From an archaeon (GTDB taxonomy: Archaea > EX4484-52 > B79-G9), in the NCBI GenBank assembly GCA_013139905.1, contig WSZW01000105.1, positions 1-6,160 of the forward strand: DNA of 6,160 bases, in the 5' to 3' direction. The translations under genes were made by a program, and so were the position numbers. The notes beneath the pieces were generated by a model. It saw only the letters and a program-made list of their open reading frames with translations, was not told the origin of the DNA and did not search any database. Of the stretch, positions 5,679-6,160 are shown piece after piece; within the stretch, counting starts at the first letter, position 1, and every line of letters starts with the position of its first letter.

Positions 5679-6160
5679 TCAGTCCCCTTTTGCAGCTTTA
5701 ATTATTTTTGGTAAATCTTCGGTTCTGGCAATTATAGTAATAACATCGCCAGCTTGTATTTTAGTATTCATATCACAAATCAAAACAGTACCATTGCGAT
5801 ATAATGCACCAATAACGCCGCCCTTTATTTTACGAGCATATGCTCCGACATAATTACTATTTTCATTTATAACTACTTCAAACACTTGCGCTTTCCCGTC
5901 AGATATTTCTGCTAAAATACGCTCCCCGGAAGAAATAAGTGCATTTTTAATTGAAGTAACCGCTAACTCAGTCACAGGCACAATCATAGAAATACCAAGC
6001 TTTACAAATAATTCTTCATTCCCCGGATTATTAATACGCGCAACAATTTTTACAACATTCCTGCTTTTTGCAATCTCGCAAATCATAAGATTAGTTTTAT
6101 CATCCTGCGTTACAGCAACAATTGCATCCATAGATCCAATATCTGCATCTTCTAAAATAG
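5679..6160 (-). CDS. trkA: TrkA-family RCK potassium uptake regulator (N-terminus outside window)
   Basis: This is the cytoplasmic gating subunit of the Trk/Ktr system; RCK domains bind NAD(H) or ATP/ADP and control the TrkH pore. The reading frame stays open to the window edge, and the residues before the first ATG (at 6131) read ILEDADIGS, which belong to the conserved RCK_N fold, so that ATG is internal and the gene is cut by the window. About 159 residues are visible of a family that is usually near 220. They include the end of RCK_N, with AVTQDDKTNL and the following helix (IARINNP, then GISMIVPVTELA), and a complete RCK_C domain (from AQVFEVVI to about TEDLPKI) with the typical IQAGDVITII strand. 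The GxGxxG nucleotide site lies outside the window. It is the first visible gene of the operon, 1 base before trkH. Confidence 0.92.
   Translation of the reverse strand, partial: ILEDADIGSMDAIVAVTQDDKTNLMICEIAKSRNVVKIVARINNPGNEELFVKLGISMIVPVTELAVTSIKNALISSGERILAEISDGKAQVFEVVINENSNYVGAYARKIKGGVIGALYRNGTVLICDMNTKIQAGDVITIIARTEDLPKIIKAAKGD
5683..5688 (-). promoter_or_regulatory. Shine-Dalgarno AGGGGA deciding the TTG start of trkH
   Basis: On the minus strand, AGGGGA lies within the last codons of trkA, 5 bases before the TTG at 5677. It supports that unusual start and suggests translational coupling of the regulator and pore subunits. Confidence 0.65.

Noticed and set aside
5679..6131. TrkA as a complete 150-residue protein starting at the ATG at 6131
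   Set aside because: The frame is open upstream to the window edge and encodes conserved RCK_N residues (ILEDADIGS), so the gene is partial and this ATG is internal.

Overview
The window looks like a piece of an AT-rich archaeal chromosome, most likely from a small-genome (DPANN-type) lineage. The reasons are an archaeal AMP phosphorylase, TATA-box promoters lying close to start codons, very short intergenic gaps, and several tiny proteins with an archaeal type IV pilin-like N-terminus. The lineage is an inference. Some CPR bacteria also carry AMP phosphorylase, but the TATA elements and pilin-like leaders favour an archaeon.

Left part, bases 1-1260, plus strand: four small genes lie head to tail. 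The first is only the Cys-rich C-terminal part of a protein that starts outside the window. The next three encode 82, 79 and 81 residues. Each begins with a short Lys-Lys-Gly/Ala-Met leader and one hydrophobic helix with the shared core I-[TS]-I-V-V-L, followed by an unrelated-looking polar tail. Two tails are acidic and Cys-free; one is Cys-rich with two CxxC pairs. The two long spacers (241-384 and 634-772) are almost free of G on the plus strand and contain TATA boxes sharing the string TATAAAC. The last two small genes are 2 bases apart and probably cotranscribed, with a good Shine-Dalgarno before the second.

Right part, bases 1279-6160, minus strand: one tightly packed operon is read right to left. 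In transcription order it is trkA-like (5' end outside the window), trkH-like, deoA-like AMP phosphorylase, and gpmI. Gaps between genes are 1, 5 and 14 bases. Its promoter is outside the window. A T-rich tract just after the gpmI stop, in an 18-base convergent gap, is the likely terminator.

How the genes may work together: TrkA and TrkH form a potassium channel/transporter and its cytoplasmic regulator. AMP phosphorylase releases adenine from AMP and makes ribose-1,5-bisphosphate. In archaea that have R15P isomerase and form III RuBisCO, this carbon ends as 3-phosphoglycerate, the substrate of the phosphoglycerate mutase encoded next in the operon. Those two linking enzymes are not in this window, so the pathway is inferred. 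The small genes on the left are a separate unit and are the least understood part of the window.
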